Of a stretch of DNA of 64,000 nucleotides, positions 33,884 to 43,797 are shown in pieces. The notes beneath the pieces were generated by a model that saw nothing but the letters and a program-made list of their open reading frames with translations, made no database searches and was not told where the DNA came from. Position numbers and translations under genes: made by a program. The DNA is from Acidobacteriota bacterium (GTDB lineage: Bacteria > Acidobacteriota > Blastocatellia > Pyrinomonadales > Pyrinomonadaceae): positions 62,001-126,000 of the forward strand of contig JADJOS010000005.1 of assembly GCA_016713675.1 (NCBI GenBank). Direction: 5' to 3'. Position 1 is the stretch's first letter. Every line of letters begins with the position of its first letter.

Positions 33884-35352
33884 AACTCGAAACTGCAATT
33901 AGATATATCAATGGCGACGCGCCATTACTCGACCCCGCTTTGTCCGAACGTGAAGTCACAAATTTTGTGATCGACTCACGTGAGGTTAAGGCGGGCGACG
34001 TGTTTTTTGCCCTTTCGCAGCCGGAATACAAGGCGAACGGCTTCAACGGCGATTTTGATGATTCGACAAAATACGCGGCTTCGGCTCTCGCCTCCGGGGC
34101 AGTTGCCGCCGTTGTGAGACGCGATCGATTTGACGAACACGAAGAGGACCTCAAACAATTTGAAGACAGGTTAATTTTTGTTGACGACGCTATTGCCGCA
34201 TTTCAGCGATTGGCTCACGGCGTTTATCTCGAATGGGACAGGCCCGTAGTGGCTATTACGGGGAGTGCGGGAAAGACGACCGCCAAAGAATTGACCGCTC
34301 ACGTACTCGAAGCCTCCGGCCGCAAAGTGCTGCGCAACATCAAAAATTACAACAACGGCCTCGGCCATCCGCTGACGGTCCTGAATCTAGCCAAGGATGC
34401 GAGTTTCGACGTGGCTGTTCTCGAGATGGGAATGTCCACACCGCTCAACGAGATCGCTCGGTTGTGCCGAATAACACCGCCCGATGTTGCGGTCGAACTG
34501 AACGTGCTGCCCGTTCACGTTGAACACCTCGGTTCGATCGATGCTGTTGCGGCCGCGAAAGCTGAGCTTGTCGAAGGAATGAAGGACGGCGGTGTTGCTA
34601 TCCTGAATGCCGACGACGCGAGAGTTGCGGCGATGGCAGGAAAATCTAAAGGTTCGGTAATTACTTACGGAATTGAGAAGCCCGCTGATATAACTGCAAA
34701 TGAGATAAAGTTTACCGGATTTGGCGCGACGAGCTTTGTGCTGAAAACTCCGACGGGCTCGGCAAACGTTAGTTTTCCTCTCAACGGAAAACACAACATT
34801 CTCAATGCTCTAGCTGCGGCGGCGGTTGGCCATAATTCTGGTATGTCCGGGGATGAGATCGCGTCGGCTCTTGGCTCGGTTTCGGCTCCGCCGCAGCGAG
34901 GCGAAATACTGCGATTCGCGGCCAGGTTCATCGTAATTAACGATTCGTACAACTCAAATCCTGATGCATTGCTTTCTATGGTCGAGACGCTGATCGGTGG
35001 GGTAAAGACCGATCAGAGGAAAATAGTCGTCGCAGGCGAAATGCTGGAACTTGGCGAGAATGCTGCAAATATCCACAGAGACACGGGAGAGTCGATTGCG
35101 AAGCTCGGTGCTGATATACTCATCGGCGTTCGCGGTTTTGCACGCGACCTTGCGAGCGGAGCGGCTGATGCCGGTCTTGAGGATTCACGATTTGCAGATG
35201 ATTCGGAAATGGCGGGCGAAATGCTTGCCGAAGAAGTCAGGGCAGGTGATGTGGTCCTGGTCAAAGGTTCGCGGGGCGTCAGGACCGAAAAGGTCATCGA
35301 GAAGTTGCTGGAAAAATTCGAACTGGAGGGAAAAGCGGCGACGCGGCAGTGA
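33880..35352 (+). CDS. murF: UDP-N-acetylmuramoyl-tripeptide-D-alanyl-D-alanine ligase
   Basis: The 490-residue cytoplasmic ligase adds D-Ala-D-Ala to UDP-MurNAc-tripeptide using ATP. P-loop AITGSAGKTTAKELTAH, followed by NYNNGLGHPLTVL, VLEMGMS and NDSYNSNPDAL as in the Mur ligase family. The start is TTG 33880 in the sequence TTGA, overlapping the ftsI stop by 4 nt; no later ATG would keep the conserved N-terminus. The next gene is mraY. Confidence 0.94.
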   Translation: MKLETAIRYINGDAPLLDPALSEREVTNFVIDSREVKAGDVFFALSQPEYKANGFNGDFDDSTKYAASALASGAVAAVVRRDRFDEHEEDLKQFEDRLIFVDDAIAAFQRLAHGVYLEWDRPVVAITGSAGKTTAKELTAHVLEASGRKVLRNIKNYNNGLGHPLTVLNLAKDASFDVAVLEMGMSTPLNEIARLCRITPPDVAVELNVLPVHVEHLGSIDAVAAAKAELVEGMKDGGVAILNADDARVAAMAGKSKGSVITYGIEKPADITANEIKFTGFGATSFVLKTPTGSANVSFPLNGKHNILNALAAAAVGHNSGMSGDEIASALGSVSAPPQRGEILRFAARFIVINDSYNSNPDALLSMVETLIGGVKTDQRKIVVAGEMLELGENAANIHRDTGESIAKLGADILIGVRGFARDLASGAADAGLEDSRFADDSEMAGEMLAEEVRAGDVVLVKGSRGVRTEKVIEKLLEKFELEGKAATRQ

Positions 35353-35376
35353 TTTTCGCGGATCCGAGATCGACCA

Positions 35377-36527
35377 ATGCTCTATTACCTTCTATATCAA
35401 TTGATCTTTAAGGAAAACGCCGCTACCAGCGAGTCGTATTTCGTCAAGGCCCTCAACGTTTTCCAGTATGTTACTTTTCGAACAGGAATGGCGACGATCT
35501 CGTCGCTTCTCATCTCGTTGTTTCTCGGTAAATGGGTCATCAAAAAACTCCAGGAACTGAAGGTCGGCCAGGAGATCAGAGAAGAGCTCTCGATCGAACA
35601 TCAGGAAAAAAGGGAACACCGACGATGGGCGGCGTGCTGATAATCGGCTCGGTGATCATATCGTCATTGCTATGGGGGCGTTTCGACAGCCTGTATTTGT
35701 GGCTCGCACTGATCGCTACTACGATGTTCGCTGCCATCGGATTTGCGGATGATTATATCAAGATCGTTAAGAAGCGAAGTTTGGGCCTGACAGGTGTTCA
35801 GAAACTTGCAGGCCAGCTTATCACTGCTCTCGTCATTTGGTCGGTACTGTATTTTCTCACTAATTACGCCTGGAATTTGAGCATTCCGTTTCTCAAGGCC
35901 ACGGCGGAAACGAATCCGGCCTTGAGCATCAGCTATATCTATCCGGCGGGCTATCTTGTATTCATGATCTTCATCCTGCTCGGGTCGTCGAATGCCGTAA
36001 ATTTGACGGATGGCCTAGACGGCCTGGCTTCGAGCGTTACGTTCATTGCGATGTCCGCACTTACCGCGTTGACCTATGTTTCAAGTGACGCACGCTGGGC
36101 GGAACGGCTCGATCTAACGCATAATCCGGCGTCCGCCGAATTGACAGTATTCTGCGGGGCGATGGTTGGTGCGAGCCTCGGCTTCCTTTGGTATAACTCG
36201 CCGCCGGCGGAAGTATTCATGGGCGACGTCGGTTCGCTCGCGATCGGCGGAGCACTGGGCACGGTGGCGATCCTGACCAAACAAGAGTTCTTGCTGCCAT
36301 TCATTGGCGGCGTATTCATTCTCGAGGCCGTGTCGGTGATGATCCAGGTGTCTTTCTTTAAGTTCACAAAGCGGACATCCGGCGTCGGAAAACGAATCTT
36401 CCGGCAGGCCCCGCTGCATCACCATTTCCAAATGTCCGGCTGGAAAGAGCCGAAGATCGTGTTTCGGTTTGTAATTATCGCGATCCTTTTTGCGTTGTTG
36501 AGTTTGTCGACTTTGAAGTTGAGATAA
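35377..36527 (+). CDS. mraY: Phospho-MurNAc-pentapeptide transferase, reading frame broken by one base
   Basis: MraY makes lipid I on the inner membrane. The start MLYYLLYQLIFKE and first helix are in one frame up to about 35611, after which the protein continues in the -1 frame: KKGTPTMGGVLIIGSVI, GFADDYIKI, GSSNAVNLTDGLDGLA (catalytic Asp), GDVGSLAIGG and LHHHFQMSGW. The break is at six A followed by GGG (around 35606-35615); seven A would restore the frame exactly. Combined length is about 383 residues, normal for the family. In such a gene a one-base sequence error is the simplest explanation; real loss or frameshifting are alternatives. Confidence 0.88.
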
Positions 36528-36538
36528 GAGTTTTGTTG

Positions 36539-37918
36539 ATGCAGATCGAAGGAAGAAAATCATTGGTTCTCGGTGCCGGGAGATCGGGTATCGCATCGGC
36601 GAAGTTCCTTGCCGAACGCGGTGCGACGGTCGCTCTGCACGATCGTAAGCCGGTCGAGGAATGGTCGGACGCGGCGCGTTCGCTGAAAGAAATGCATGGC
36701 ATCGGCCTTATCGGCGGCGAGTTGCCGTCGTGGCTGCTAGATCAGATCGATCTCGTGGTGATCTCGCCGGGCGTACCAACAAATACGATCCCTGCTCGAT
36801 ATGTCGATCGCAAGGACGGCGAAGTCATCGGTGAGATCGAACTCGCTTCGCGTTTTCTCAATGGCCGTGTCGTTGCTGTCACCGGTTCGAACGGCAAGAC
36901 CACAACTACCACGCTGATCGGCGAAATGCTCAAGAATGCCGGCATTGATACGCTGGTCGGCGGAAACATCGGCACGCCCTTGTTGTCGCTCGTCGAAACG
37001 GCGAATGAACACACGTGGACGGTCGCCGAACTTTCCAGTTTTCAGCTTGAGACGATCGTCGATTTTAGGCCTGATGTGGCTTTGTGCCTCAATGTCACCC
37101 CGAATCATCTTGACCGCTACGAATCTTTCCTCGATTATGCGGCCGCCAAGCACCGGATCTTCAAGAACCAGACCGCAGAAAACGTGGCTGTGCTAAACGC
37201 GGATGATCCGATCACTGCCGAATGGGCAAGCGGTTTGAACGCCAATGTCGTAATGTTCAGCGTGAAACACCAACTCGACGACGGCCTTTTTCTTCGCGGC
37301 CGCGAGCTAATTTGCAAGGCGAACGGCAAAGAAAAGGTTCTGACGTCGCGCGACGAGATCTTTTTGCGCGGGATGCACAACGTCGAGAATGTGCTTGCGG
37401 CATTTGCGGCGGGACTGGCTTGCGGAGCTTCGCCCGAATCGATGCGGGAAACGGTCTCCAATTTCAAAGGTGTCGAACATCGGATCGAATTTGTCGCTGA
37501 GATAGATGGCGTAAAGTTCTATAACGATTCGAAGGCAACATCCGTAGATGCGACGATGAAAGCCGTCGAGGCATTGAGCGAAGGCGAGGGCAAAACGATA
37601 TTGATCCTTGGCGGACGCGGCAAGAATGCGCCGTATGCTCCGCTTATCCCGTTGATCGAAGGCTCGGTCCGCTCGCTGGTATTGATCGGCGAAGACGCGG
37701 ACAACATTGAAAGACAATTGAAGGATCATGCCGACATCATCCGAGCCGAGTCGTTAAAAGACGCAGTTGAAAGATGTTTCGAGGCAGCCGAAACGGGCGA
37801 CGCTGTCCTGCTCGCTCCCGCGTGTGCAAGTTTTGATATGTTCAGCAGTTTCGAGGATCGGGGGCGTGAATTCAAGTTGCAGGTGGCAAATTTGGCCGCA
37901 AAAGTTGCAGTTGTTTGA
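36539..37918 (+). CDS. murD: UDP-N-acetylmuramoylalanine-D-glutamate ligase
   Basis: The 459-residue ligase adds D-glutamate to UDP-MurNAc-Ala. Seen: LVLGAGRSGIASAKFLAERG (UDP-binding domain), AVTGSNGKTTTTTLIGEML (ATP P-loop), VAELSSFQLE, LNVTPNHLDRY and ILGGRGKN in the C-terminal domain. I start at ATG 36539; TTG codons at 36533 and 36536 are possible. ftsW starts on the last base of its stop (TGATG). Confidence 0.94.
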   Translation: MQIEGRKSLVLGAGRSGIASAKFLAERGATVALHDRKPVEEWSDAARSLKEMHGIGLIGGELPSWLLDQIDLVVISPGVPTNTIPARYVDRKDGEVIGEIELASRFLNGRVVAVTGSNGKTTTTTLIGEMLKNAGIDTLVGGNIGTPLLSLVETANEHTWTVAELSSFQLETIVDFRPDVALCLNVTPNHLDRYESFLDYAAAKHRIFKNQTAENVAVLNADDPITAEWASGLNANVVMFSVKHQLDDGLFLRGRELICKANGKEKVLTSRDEIFLRGMHNVENVLAAFAAGLACGASPESMRETVSNFKGVEHRIEFVAEIDGVKFYNDSKATSVDATMKAVEALSEGEGKTILILGGRGKNAPYAPLIPLIEGSVRSLVLIGEDADNIERQLKDHADIIRAESLKDAVERCFEAAETGDAVLLAPACASFDMFSSFEDRGREFKLQVANLAAKVAVV

Positions 37919-39078
37919 TGACAAAGGAACTTCGTACAGATTGGTTCATGTTCGTGATCGCGGCCGGTCTCGCCCTTTTCGGCGCACTGATGGTCTACAG
38001 TGCCTCAGCGATGATGGCTATGAAAGAATCGGGCGAATCCAGCCAGTACACTTACTTTGTAAAGCAGAGTATTTTTGTGATCGTTGGGCTCGCCGCGATG
38101 TTCGTCGTCAGCCGCATTGATTATCACGTTTTTGAAAACAAGTGGGTGATAATCGGGATTTTGGCAATAACGTCGATCGCTCTTCTAGCTGTTTTCGCGT
38201 TTCCGCCGATAAACGGAGCGCAACGTTGGATCAGATTTGGCGGATTCTCATTTCAGCCGTCAGAGCTGGCGAAAATCGCATTGCCGATGTTCCTTGCGTG
38301 GTTCCTGACCAAGAACGAAGACTCCGTAACCGAGGTCAAGTCAACGGTTTTGCCCGCGCTAGGCGGCTTTGGTCTGTTGGCCGGGCTTGTAATGCTTGAG
38401 AAGGATCTTGGGACGACGATCGTCCTTTGTGCGATCTTCTCAGCGGTGTATTTTACAGCCGGAGCGAGATTGATGCACATCGGGACCGTGGCAGCCGGTT
38501 TGGTAGTAATTGGAGCCGGTGCGATATTCTTCGCACCGTGGCGGGTGGCACGCATAATGGCGTTCCTCGATCCGTATAAATACTCGGACGACGAGGCATA
38601 TCAGGTCGTGCAATCGCTTTACGCGATCGGATCGGGCGGTATCTTTGGCGAGGGTTTTGCCAAGGGAACGCAGAAGCTGTTCTATCTGCCGTATCCTTAT
38701 TCCGATTTTATCTTTTCGGTCGTAGGCGAGGAGTTGGGATTGGTTGGAACAATGGCCGTTGTTGTCGTATTCGGACTGCTGCTTTGGCGGGGAGCCCGAG
38801 CAGCTTTGATGGCACCAGACAGGTTTGGAACATTGCTTGGTATCGGTTTGATCACCGGAATAATCGCCCAGGCCTTGTTCAATATCAGCGTCGTGATCTC
38901 GATATTGCCGGCGAAGGGTATTCCCCTTCCGTTCATATCATATGGCGGATCCTCGGTGCTTATTACGCTGATCGGTGTGGGGATCTTGTTGAGCATCTCG
39001 CGGCACGCCGGAAATACACCCAAAAAAGAGCCGGCAAATGGCCTTGGTTCGTATCGACGCAGAACCCGGGCCGCATGA
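37918..39078 (+). CDS. ftsW: Septal peptidoglycan glycosyltransferase / SEDS protein
   Basis: The 386-residue SEDS-family membrane protein has ten helices and polymerises glycan from lipid II with FtsI. Seen: GALMVYSASA, NGAQRWIRFGGFSFQPSELAKIA, the conserved VMLEKDLGTT with catalytic-type Asp, and the C-terminal signature KGIPLPFISYGGSSVL. It shares one base with murD upstream and four bases (ATGA) with murG downstream. RodA is excluded by the cluster position. Confidence 0.93.
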   Translation: MTKELRTDWFMFVIAAGLALFGALMVYSASAMMAMKESGESSQYTYFVKQSIFVIVGLAAMFVVSRIDYHVFENKWVIIGILAITSIALLAVFAFPPINGAQRWIRFGGFSFQPSELAKIALPMFLAWFLTKNEDSVTEVKSTVLPALGGFGLLAGLVMLEKDLGTTIVLCAIFSAVYFTAGARLMHIGTVAAGLVVIGAGAIFFAPWRVARIMAFLDPYKYSDDEAYQVVQSLYAIGSGGIFGEGFAKGTQKLFYLPYPYSDFIFSVVGEELGLVGTMAVVVVFGLLLWRGARAALMAPDRFGTLLGIGLITGIIAQALFNISVVISILPAKGIPLPFISYGGSSVLITLIGVGILLSISRHAGNTPKKEPANGLGSYRRRTRAA

Positions 39079-40159
39079 AAGCAATGAAAGTACTGATCGC
39101 AGCCGGCGGGACCGGCGGACATATTTATCCCGGGATCGCTATCGCGATGGAAATTCTCCGCCGCGATGCCGAGTCTGAGGTATTGTTCGTCGGCACTGCC
39201 CGCGGGTTAGAGACCAGGATCGTTCCCGACAACGGATTTCAGCTTGCCTTGATCCATAGTGCCGGACTCAAGAATGTCGGCGTGGCCGGGAAAGTAAAGG
39301 GATTGATGGTGCTGCCACGCAGTTTTTCGAGGCGATGAAGATATTACGAGAGTTTAAACCGGACGTGGTCGTGGGTGCCGGTGGATATGTCGCCGGTCCG
39401 GTTCTGCTTACTGCTCATTTTCTGGGATATCCCACACTCGTGATGGATTCGAATGCGCTGCCTGGTTTCACGAATAGGCGGTTGGCGGCGTTTATCGACA
39501 AGGCAGCTCTGACATTCGAGGACGCGTTGCCATTTTTCGGAAGAAAAGGTGTGGTCACCGGTAATCCGGTCCGGGGCGAGTTTTTTGCAGTGGCCGATAA
39601 ACAGCCGGGCGACGAGTTGAATGTATTGATCTTCGGAGGCTCTCAGGGTTCGCGGGCGATCAATATCGCGATGATCGATGCGTTACCGATCCTGAAGACA
39701 GAAGGCTCGCCCATTAGGATGATGCATCAGACAGGCGAGAGTGATTTCGAAGCCGTTAGGGCTGCGTATGCTGAGAACGAATGGCAGAACGCTGAGATCC
39801 GGCCGTACATAACAAATATGGTCGACGCATTTGCAGATGCCGATGTCATTATCAGCCGTGCCGGCGCGACAACATGCGCTGAGGTTGCAGCAGCAGGAAA
39901 GGCGGCGATCATGATCCCACTGCCGACCGCTGCAGATGATCATCAACGAAAGAACGCCGAGGCCTTGGTCAGGAACGGAGCCGCCAGGATGATCCTGCAG
40001 AAAGATCTGACCGGCGAGACGCTGGCAGGAGAATTGAAACAACTCTCGAAAGACAGGTCTGCTCTGAAAGCGATGGGTCAGGCCGTCCGCAAGATGGCAC
40101 GCCCGGACGCAGCCGAAGCGACGGTAGATCTGATCGAAAGTATAAGGAAGCAAAAATGA
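39075..40159 (+). CDS. murG: MurG transferase (lipid II synthesis), reading frame broken by one base
   Basis: MurG adds GlcNAc to lipid I. The N-terminal part MKAMKVLIAAGGTGGHIYPG to VLPRSF is in one frame and ends SRR-stop at 39338; the rest (EAMKILREFKPDVVVGAGGYVAG, FGGSQGSRAINIAM, PYITNMVDAFADADVIISRAGATT) is in the -1 frame. The break is at five T (39325-39330 area): six T would give PRSFFEAMKILREF, the expected family sequence. Total about 361 residues, normal length. As with mraY, a homopolymer sequence error is likeliest. It overlaps ftsW and murC by ATGA on both sides. Confidence 0.88.
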
Positions 40160-41550
40160 AGACAATGTTCCGAAATGTAAAAAATATCCACTTCATCGGC
40201 ATCGGTGGAATTGGGATGAGCGGTATTGCTGAGGTTCTGTGCAATCTTGGCTTTAACGTGTCGGGTTCGGATGCAAAAAGATCAAAGAATACCGATCGGC
40301 TCGAAACGTTGTTCAATATTAAGATCAGCGAAGGACACTCGGCCGAGAATGTAGGGAACGCTCAAGTGGTAGTCTACTCGTCGGCAGTTAAAGACGACAA
40401 TCCCGAGGTTGTGATCGCAAAGGAACGAGGGATTCCGGTCATTCCCCGTGCTGAAATGTTGGCGGAATTGATGGTTCTCAAACCATATGCAGTTGCGGTC
40501 TCGGGGACGCACGGCAAGACATCTACGACATCCATGGTCGCGACGATCCTTGGACATGCAGGATTTGACCCGACCACGGTTGTCGGCGGCGTTGTCGATA
40601 CGCTGGGCTCGAACGCACGACTTGGGTCTTCCGACTGGTTCGTGACTGAGGCCGACGAGAGCGACAGATCGTTCCTGATGCTTTATCCGACGATCGCGGT
40701 CGTCACCAACATCGACAAGGAGCATATGGAATCGTACAAAGGCATGGATGACGTGGTTCAGTGCTTCACCGATTTTGTAAATAAGGTGCCGTTCTTTGGG
40801 GCCGCAATACTTTGCCTTGACGATCCGAATGTTCAGCTGTTGATCCCAAATATAAAACGCCGCCGAGTAACCTACGGGATGACCGCTCAGGCTGACGTTT
40901 CCGCACATGACATTAGCTACGACGATGGATTTGGGTCGACATTTTCCGTTTGGAAGGGCGACACGGTTCTCGGCGACGTGCACCTGCCGGTTCCCGGCGA
41001 ACATAATATTTACAATGCTTTAGCGGCAACGGCAGTAGCCCTGGAGATGGAAGTGCCATTCGAGAAGATCGTCGAAGCATTTGCGATCTTTAAGAATGCG
41101 AATCGTAGATTCCAGTTCAAAGGTGAGATCAACGATATCCTCGTCGTCGACGATTACGGCCATCATCCCACCGAGATCCTGGCAACACTGTCAGCTGCAA
41201 AAAATAGCTCCGGCGGGCGTCGAACTGTGGTGGTATTTCAGCCGCATCGGTACAGCCGCACTCAGGAACTGATGGAGGAATTTGCGTTGTCTTTTAACAA
41301 CGCGGATGTGTTATACGTCCTTGATATCTACGCCGCGAGCGAAAAGCCGATCGATGGTGTGACGGCTGAAGTTCTAACAGAGAATATCAAGAAATTCGGC
41401 CATAAGAATGTAAGCTATATCGGCGATATCGACGCCGCTGCAAAGAGGGTGTGTGCGGACCTTCAGGCTGGTGATCTTGTTATCACGCTCGGTGCGGGAA
41501 CGGTCACAAGACTTTCGGATGAGATAGTTGAAAGGCTGAGAAGTAACTAG
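40156..41550 (+). CDS. murC: UDP-N-acetylmuramate-L-alanine ligase
   Basis: The 464-residue ligase attaches L-alanine to UDP-MurNAc. Seen: FIGIGGIGMSGIAEVL (UDP-binding), AVSGTHGKTSTTSMVATIL (P-loop), EADESDRSFL, VVTNIDKEHME and DDYGHHPTEI with VFQPHRYSRT. The start overlaps the murG stop by 4 nt. ftsQ follows at once; murB and ddl, often found here, are absent. Confidence 0.95.
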   Translation: MKTMFRNVKNIHFIGIGGIGMSGIAEVLCNLGFNVSGSDAKRSKNTDRLETLFNIKISEGHSAENVGNAQVVVYSSAVKDDNPEVVIAKERGIPVIPRAEMLAELMVLKPYAVAVSGTHGKTSTTSMVATILGHAGFDPTTVVGGVVDTLGSNARLGSSDWFVTEADESDRSFLMLYPTIAVVTNIDKEHMESYKGMDDVVQCFTDFVNKVPFFGAAILCLDDPNVQLLIPNIKRRRVTYGMTAQADVSAHDISYDDGFGSTFSVWKGDTVLGDVHLPVPGEHNIYNALAATAVALEMEVPFEKIVEAFAIFKNANRRFQFKGEINDILVVDDYGHHPTEILATLSAAKNSSGGRRTVVVFQPHRYSRTQELMEEFALSFNNADVLYVLDIYAASEKPIDGVTAEVLTENIKKFGHKNVSYIGDIDAAAKRVCADLQAGDLVITLGAGTVTRLSDEIVERLRSN

Positions 41551-42405
41551 TTGAATATCCAACGCAATATGGCAAAGGCTAAGAAAAGCACGATCAGAAA
41601 AACCCGGGCAACCTCGACAAAGAAGCGGTCGTCGTCCGTCAAGCCGCGGCGCCGCGGTTCGTCGTTCGATGCTTCGAGGTTTATTCTCCCGGTGTTCGTA
41701 GGCATTATTCTGCTGGCCGGGATCGGATTCTTCGGCGTGATGGGCTATCGGACTGCAATTGCTTCTGAGTTCTTCAATGTACGCCGCGTCGAAGTTCGCG
41801 GAAATGACCGCGTGAATCCGGAAGACGTTAAACGTATTGTCACCGCGAATACCGAGAAATCAGGTGTTTGGCGTGCTGATCTCGGTGAGATTCGTGAAAA
41901 GATCGAGAAACTTCCGTTCGTGAAGACCGCGTCCGTGTCAATGGTCCTGCCGGTCGGGATCCGCGTCGGAATTACCGAGCGTATCCCCGCAGCAATTGTT
42001 AGATTGAGTTATGGTGATTCGCTCGTCGATACAGAAGGAAATGTCGTCGTGCCGGTAACGAAGCCGGAGCCGGCGTTTCCGTTCGCGATGCGGGGCTGGG
42101 ATGAAACAAAAACAGAAAAGGCGATGACGGACAACCTCGCCCGGCTCAAACTCTACAAGAAGATGACCGAGGAATGGCGGGAATACGGGCTTTCGGATCG
42201 TGTTAAGGAGGTCGACCTGAGAGACCTTAAGGATCCTAACGCGACAATCGAGGATTCAGGAAGAATGATCGCAGTTGTATTGTCCAGAGACAGCCTCGGC
42301 AAGAGCCTCAAATCTGCGGTCGAAGCTGTGGCCGGAAAGGGCGAGAGGGTCAAATCGGTCAATGCCGGCGGCGTTTCGCCGGTGCTTGAATACCTAAGCT
42401 TCTAA
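41551..42405 (+). CDS. ftsQ: Cell division protein FtsQ (POTRA domain)
   Basis: The 284-residue bitopic protein has a very basic cytoplasmic N-terminus (KKSTIRKTRATSTKKRSS), a membrane helix (FILPVFVGIILLAGIGFFGV), then a POTRA domain (FFNVRRVEVRGNDRVNPEDV to LPFVKTASVSMVLP) and an FtsQ beta domain with VRVGITERIPAAIVRL-like strands. It bridges FtsA/FtsK to FtsLB. Start is TTG 41551 with GAGAAG upstream; ATG 41569 is possible but lacks a ribosome site. Confidence 0.9.
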   Translation: MNIQRNMAKAKKSTIRKTRATSTKKRSSSVKPRRRGSSFDASRFILPVFVGIILLAGIGFFGVMGYRTAIASEFFNVRRVEVRGNDRVNPEDVKRIVTANTEKSGVWRADLGEIREKIEKLPFVKTASVSMVLPVGIRVGITERIPAAIVRLSYGDSLVDTEGNVVVPVTKPEPAFPFAMRGWDETKTEKAMTDNLARLKLYKKMTEEWREYGLSDRVKEVDLRDLKDPNATIEDSGRMIAVVLSRDSLGKSLKSAVEAVAGKGERVKSVNAGGVSPVLEYLSF

Positions 42406-42415
42406 AAGGAAAAAG

Positions 42416-43660
42416 ATGAGTAACGAAATTTGTGCTGTCGGTTTGGATGTTGGGACAAGCAAGGTCCGATGCGTGATCGGAGAACCTGCAGACGACGGCA
42501 AAATGAACATTATCGGCATCGGAGAGGCCGATTCCAAAGGGCTCAGACGTGGAGTTGTGACGTCGACCGAAGCAGTCGCCGAGGCGATACGCAAAGCAGT
42601 CGGGGAGGCTGAACGCGTGAGCGGCCTTGAGGTCGATTCGGCGACGGTGAACCTGTCAGGCGAGCACTTTCGCGGCGAAAATAAGAGCGGTGTAGTTGCG
42701 GTCGCCGGCCCTGACAAAGAGATCGCTGATGACGATATCGATCGGGCGATCGATTCCGCAAGCGCAATGCCTTTGCAGCCCGGCTGGGAGATCGTCGATC
42801 GTCTGCCGCAAGAATTTATTATTGATGGGCAGGACGGTATAACAGAACCGATCGGAATGAGCGGCTCACGGCTTGAGGCACGTGTCCACGTTGTTATCAG
42901 CCCAAGTGCGGGCCGGCAAAATCTCGTCAAGGCTGTAAAACGTGCCGGACTTGACGTCGAACAGACGATCCTGGAGCCGCTTGCCGCCGCCGAAAGTACA
43001 CTTACGGACGATGACCGCGAATACGGTAGTGCCGTGGTCAATATCGGGGCCGAGATCACGAGCCTTATTATCTTCAGCCGCGGTGCAGTACAGCATATGT
43101 CGGTGTTTCCGTTCGGCAGTACTCATTTTACAAAGGACCTCGCCGTTGGGTTGCGTGTGTCGATACCTCAGGCAAATAAGATCAAACACGATTATGGATG
43201 CGTCGCGTCCTTCTTACTGAGTGACGACGAACGTGAAGAAATGATCGAGATCATGCCGGTCGGCCGCAATGAGACGCGGGGGCTCTCAAAAGAGATCCTT
43301 TGCGACATCATGCAGCCCCGAGCCGTCGAATTGCTCCAACATGTTGCTCGCGAGGCCATCTCCTCGAAAGCTCAGATCTCAAGCGGCGTCATCCTGACCG
43401 GCGGCGGTTCGATGGCACGCGGAATGTGTGAGATCGCGGAACAAATATTTGACGCTCCGACCAGGCTCGGCTTTATCGAACCTGAGTATTTCGGAGGACT
43501 GTCGGATGAAGCTCAAACTCCGGCATGGGCGGTCGCCTCGGGACTTGCTTTGACTTCAATGAGGTCGCAACTTCGCGGGCACAATATAGGGAACCGTTCG
43601 CCCGCCCGCAAGATGGCAGACTGGTTCGAAGGTTTTCGAAATAAATTTAGAAAAATATAA
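42416..43660 (+). CDS. ftsA: Cell division protein FtsA (actin-like)
   Basis: The 414-residue membrane-tethered ATPase anchors FtsZ filaments. The actin phosphate loops are VGLDVGTSKVRCVIG and VVNIGAEITSLIIF; ILTGGGSMARGM is the adenosine motif. The C-terminal amphipathic helix DWFEGFRNKFRKI is the membrane-targeting sequence. AAGGA precedes the ATG. ftsZ follows after 137 nt, which probably contains an additional ftsZ promoter, though I see no clear consensus. Confidence 0.95.
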   Translation: MSNEICAVGLDVGTSKVRCVIGEPADDGKMNIIGIGEADSKGLRRGVVTSTEAVAEAIRKAVGEAERVSGLEVDSATVNLSGEHFRGENKSGVVAVAGPDKEIADDDIDRAIDSASAMPLQPGWEIVDRLPQEFIIDGQDGITEPIGMSGSRLEARVHVVISPSAGRQNLVKAVKRAGLDVEQTILEPLAAAESTLTDDDREYGSAVVNIGAEITSLIIFSRGAVQHMSVFPFGSTHFTKDLAVGLRVSIPQANKIKHDYGCVASFLLSDDEREEMIEIMPVGRNETRGLSKEILCDIMQPRAVELLQHVAREAISSKAQISSGVILTGGGSMARGMCEIAEQIFDAPTRLGFIEPEYFGGLSDEAQTPAWAVASGLALTSMRSQLRGHNIGNRSPARKMADWFEGFRNKFRKI

Positions 43661-43797
43661 CGCCAAGGCTGGATTTTTGACCCAAACCATTGTATGCTTG
43701 TCCGCCGTAAGCACAATATCTTGTTGAAATTGGACAAACCCCGAAAAAGAGTATTAGTCTAGGAAAGTGCGTCCCGAAAGGGCGATGATCGACAGAA

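Noticed and set aside
35600..35616. Programmed -1 frameshift site in mraY
   Set aside because: The A6G run is not in the A-AAA-AAG phase relative to the zero frame and no downstream stimulator stands out; a missing base is simpler.
42394..43059. Minus-strand ORF of 221 codons across ftsA
   Set aside because: Ser/Pro/Thr-rich antisense shadow of ftsA.
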